Shown here: piece by piece, positions 5,496 to 5,828 of the stretch | Layout of the letters: each line of letters begins with the position of its first letter | Position numbering within the stretch: position 1 is the stretch's first letter | Origin: Phycisphaerae bacterium | Lineage (GTDB): Bacteria > Planctomycetota > Phycisphaerae > UBA1845 > PWPN01 | Length of the DNA: 5,828 nt | Reading direction: 5' to 3' | Assembly (NCBI GenBank): GCA_003557125.1 | Contig: PWPN01000313.1 | Coordinates: 1-5,828 of the forward strand | Notes under the pieces: model-generated | Database searches by the model: none | What the model was told of the DNA's origin: nothing | What the model saw: the letters and a program-made list of their open reading frames with translations, nothing else | Program-made: the position numbers and the translations under genes

Positions 5496-5828
5496 TGGCA
5501 GCTTCTCGTGTCGGTCATACTTTCGGCGCAGTGTACTGACGAAAGGGTAAACAAGGTCACCGCCGGGCTCTTCGCCGACCACCCCGACGTGAGCGACTAC
5601 GCCTCGATGAACCCGGGATACCTCGAGAGCCGCGTCAGGTCCTGCGGGTTCTTCAGGAACAAGGCCAGGAATATTATTGAAGCGGCGAAGCTGATAACGG
5701 AAGAATACGGCGGCAGGGTCCCTGACACTATGCGGGAGATGACCCGCCTTCCGGGGGTGGCCAGGAAGACCGCCAACGTTGTCCTCGGCAACGCTTACGG
5801 GGTAGTAGAGGGGATAGCGGTTGACACC
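5496..5828 (+). CDS. nth: Endonuclease III (Nth), N-terminal part, running off the window
   Basis: Endonuclease III removes oxidised pyrimidines from DNA and cleaves the abasic site. The 111 codons from W (5496) match the family closely: WQLLVSVILSAQCTDERVNKV, SCGFFRNKARNII, and the helix-hairpin-helix LPGVARKTANVV with the catalytic lysine at codon 5766-5768. The catalytic aspartate is in AVDT at the edge (codon 5823-5825). The C-terminal half with the usual iron-sulfur cysteines is outside. The start is unclear. The frame stays open back to an ATG at 5403, which would overlap the HD-GYP 5' end on the other strand by 41 bp, and the residues before W do not resemble an Nth N-terminus apart from length. 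A GTG at 5508 is too internal. Arg is mostly AGG and Ile is ATA or ATT, never ATC, unlike the neighbouring genes. This may be transferred DNA, a 5'-truncated gene or a chimeric join. Confidence 0.85.

Noticed and set aside
4664..5539. 291-codon open frame on the plus strand opposite the HD-GYP gene
   Set aside because: It lies mostly antisense to a well-supported HD-GYP protein and shows no domain of its own.

Overview
The window is GC-rich DNA (about 60-65% by eye) and looks like a chromosomal segment of a planctomycete-type bacterium, possibly from a metagenome. The main clue is not a gene. The intergenic spaces hold short interspersed repeats (cores GAGCCGCGACCGTGAGG, ACGGGCGAGACGCCCGT and GCCAGTGGCACCCGG) of a kind I associate with Planctomycetota genomes. 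That assignment rests on memory and cannot be proved here.

Layout: (1) 1-355, minus strand, the N-terminal part of a YfcE/MJ0936-type metallophosphoesterase cut by the window edge. (2) 356-700, a divergent intergenic region with one interspersed repeat, several hairpins, a possible -10 box and a long two-tier hairpin just before the next gene. (3) 701-1270, plus strand, a membrane-anchored thioredoxin-like protein with a CGAC active site. (4) 1271-1660, a non-coding repeat block. (5) 1661-3840, plus strand, a two-gene unit: a PanE/ApbA-family ketopantoate reductase followed with essentially no gap by TruD, the tRNA pseudouridine-13 synthase. (6) 3841-4198, a second repeat block between convergent genes. 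(7) 4199-5443, minus strand, an HD-GYP protein whose HD dyad is degenerate. (8) 5496-5828, plus strand, the N-terminal half of an endonuclease III (Nth) gene with no convincing start and with codon use unlike the rest.

The genes look like housekeeping or signalling functions (cofactor synthesis, tRNA modification, redox, c-di-GMP-type signalling, DNA repair) and do not form one pathway. No defence system, CRISPR array, transposase, rRNA or tRNA was seen. The points most worth a second look are: the two intergenic repeat blocks, which are cyclic permutations of one unit of about 184-195 bp and differ by one 11-bp tandem copy; the HD-GYP protein lacking the His of its HD dyad; the structured leader of the thioredoxin-like gene; and the abrupt change of character at the Nth fragment, which may mark horizontal transfer or a chimeric assembly join.
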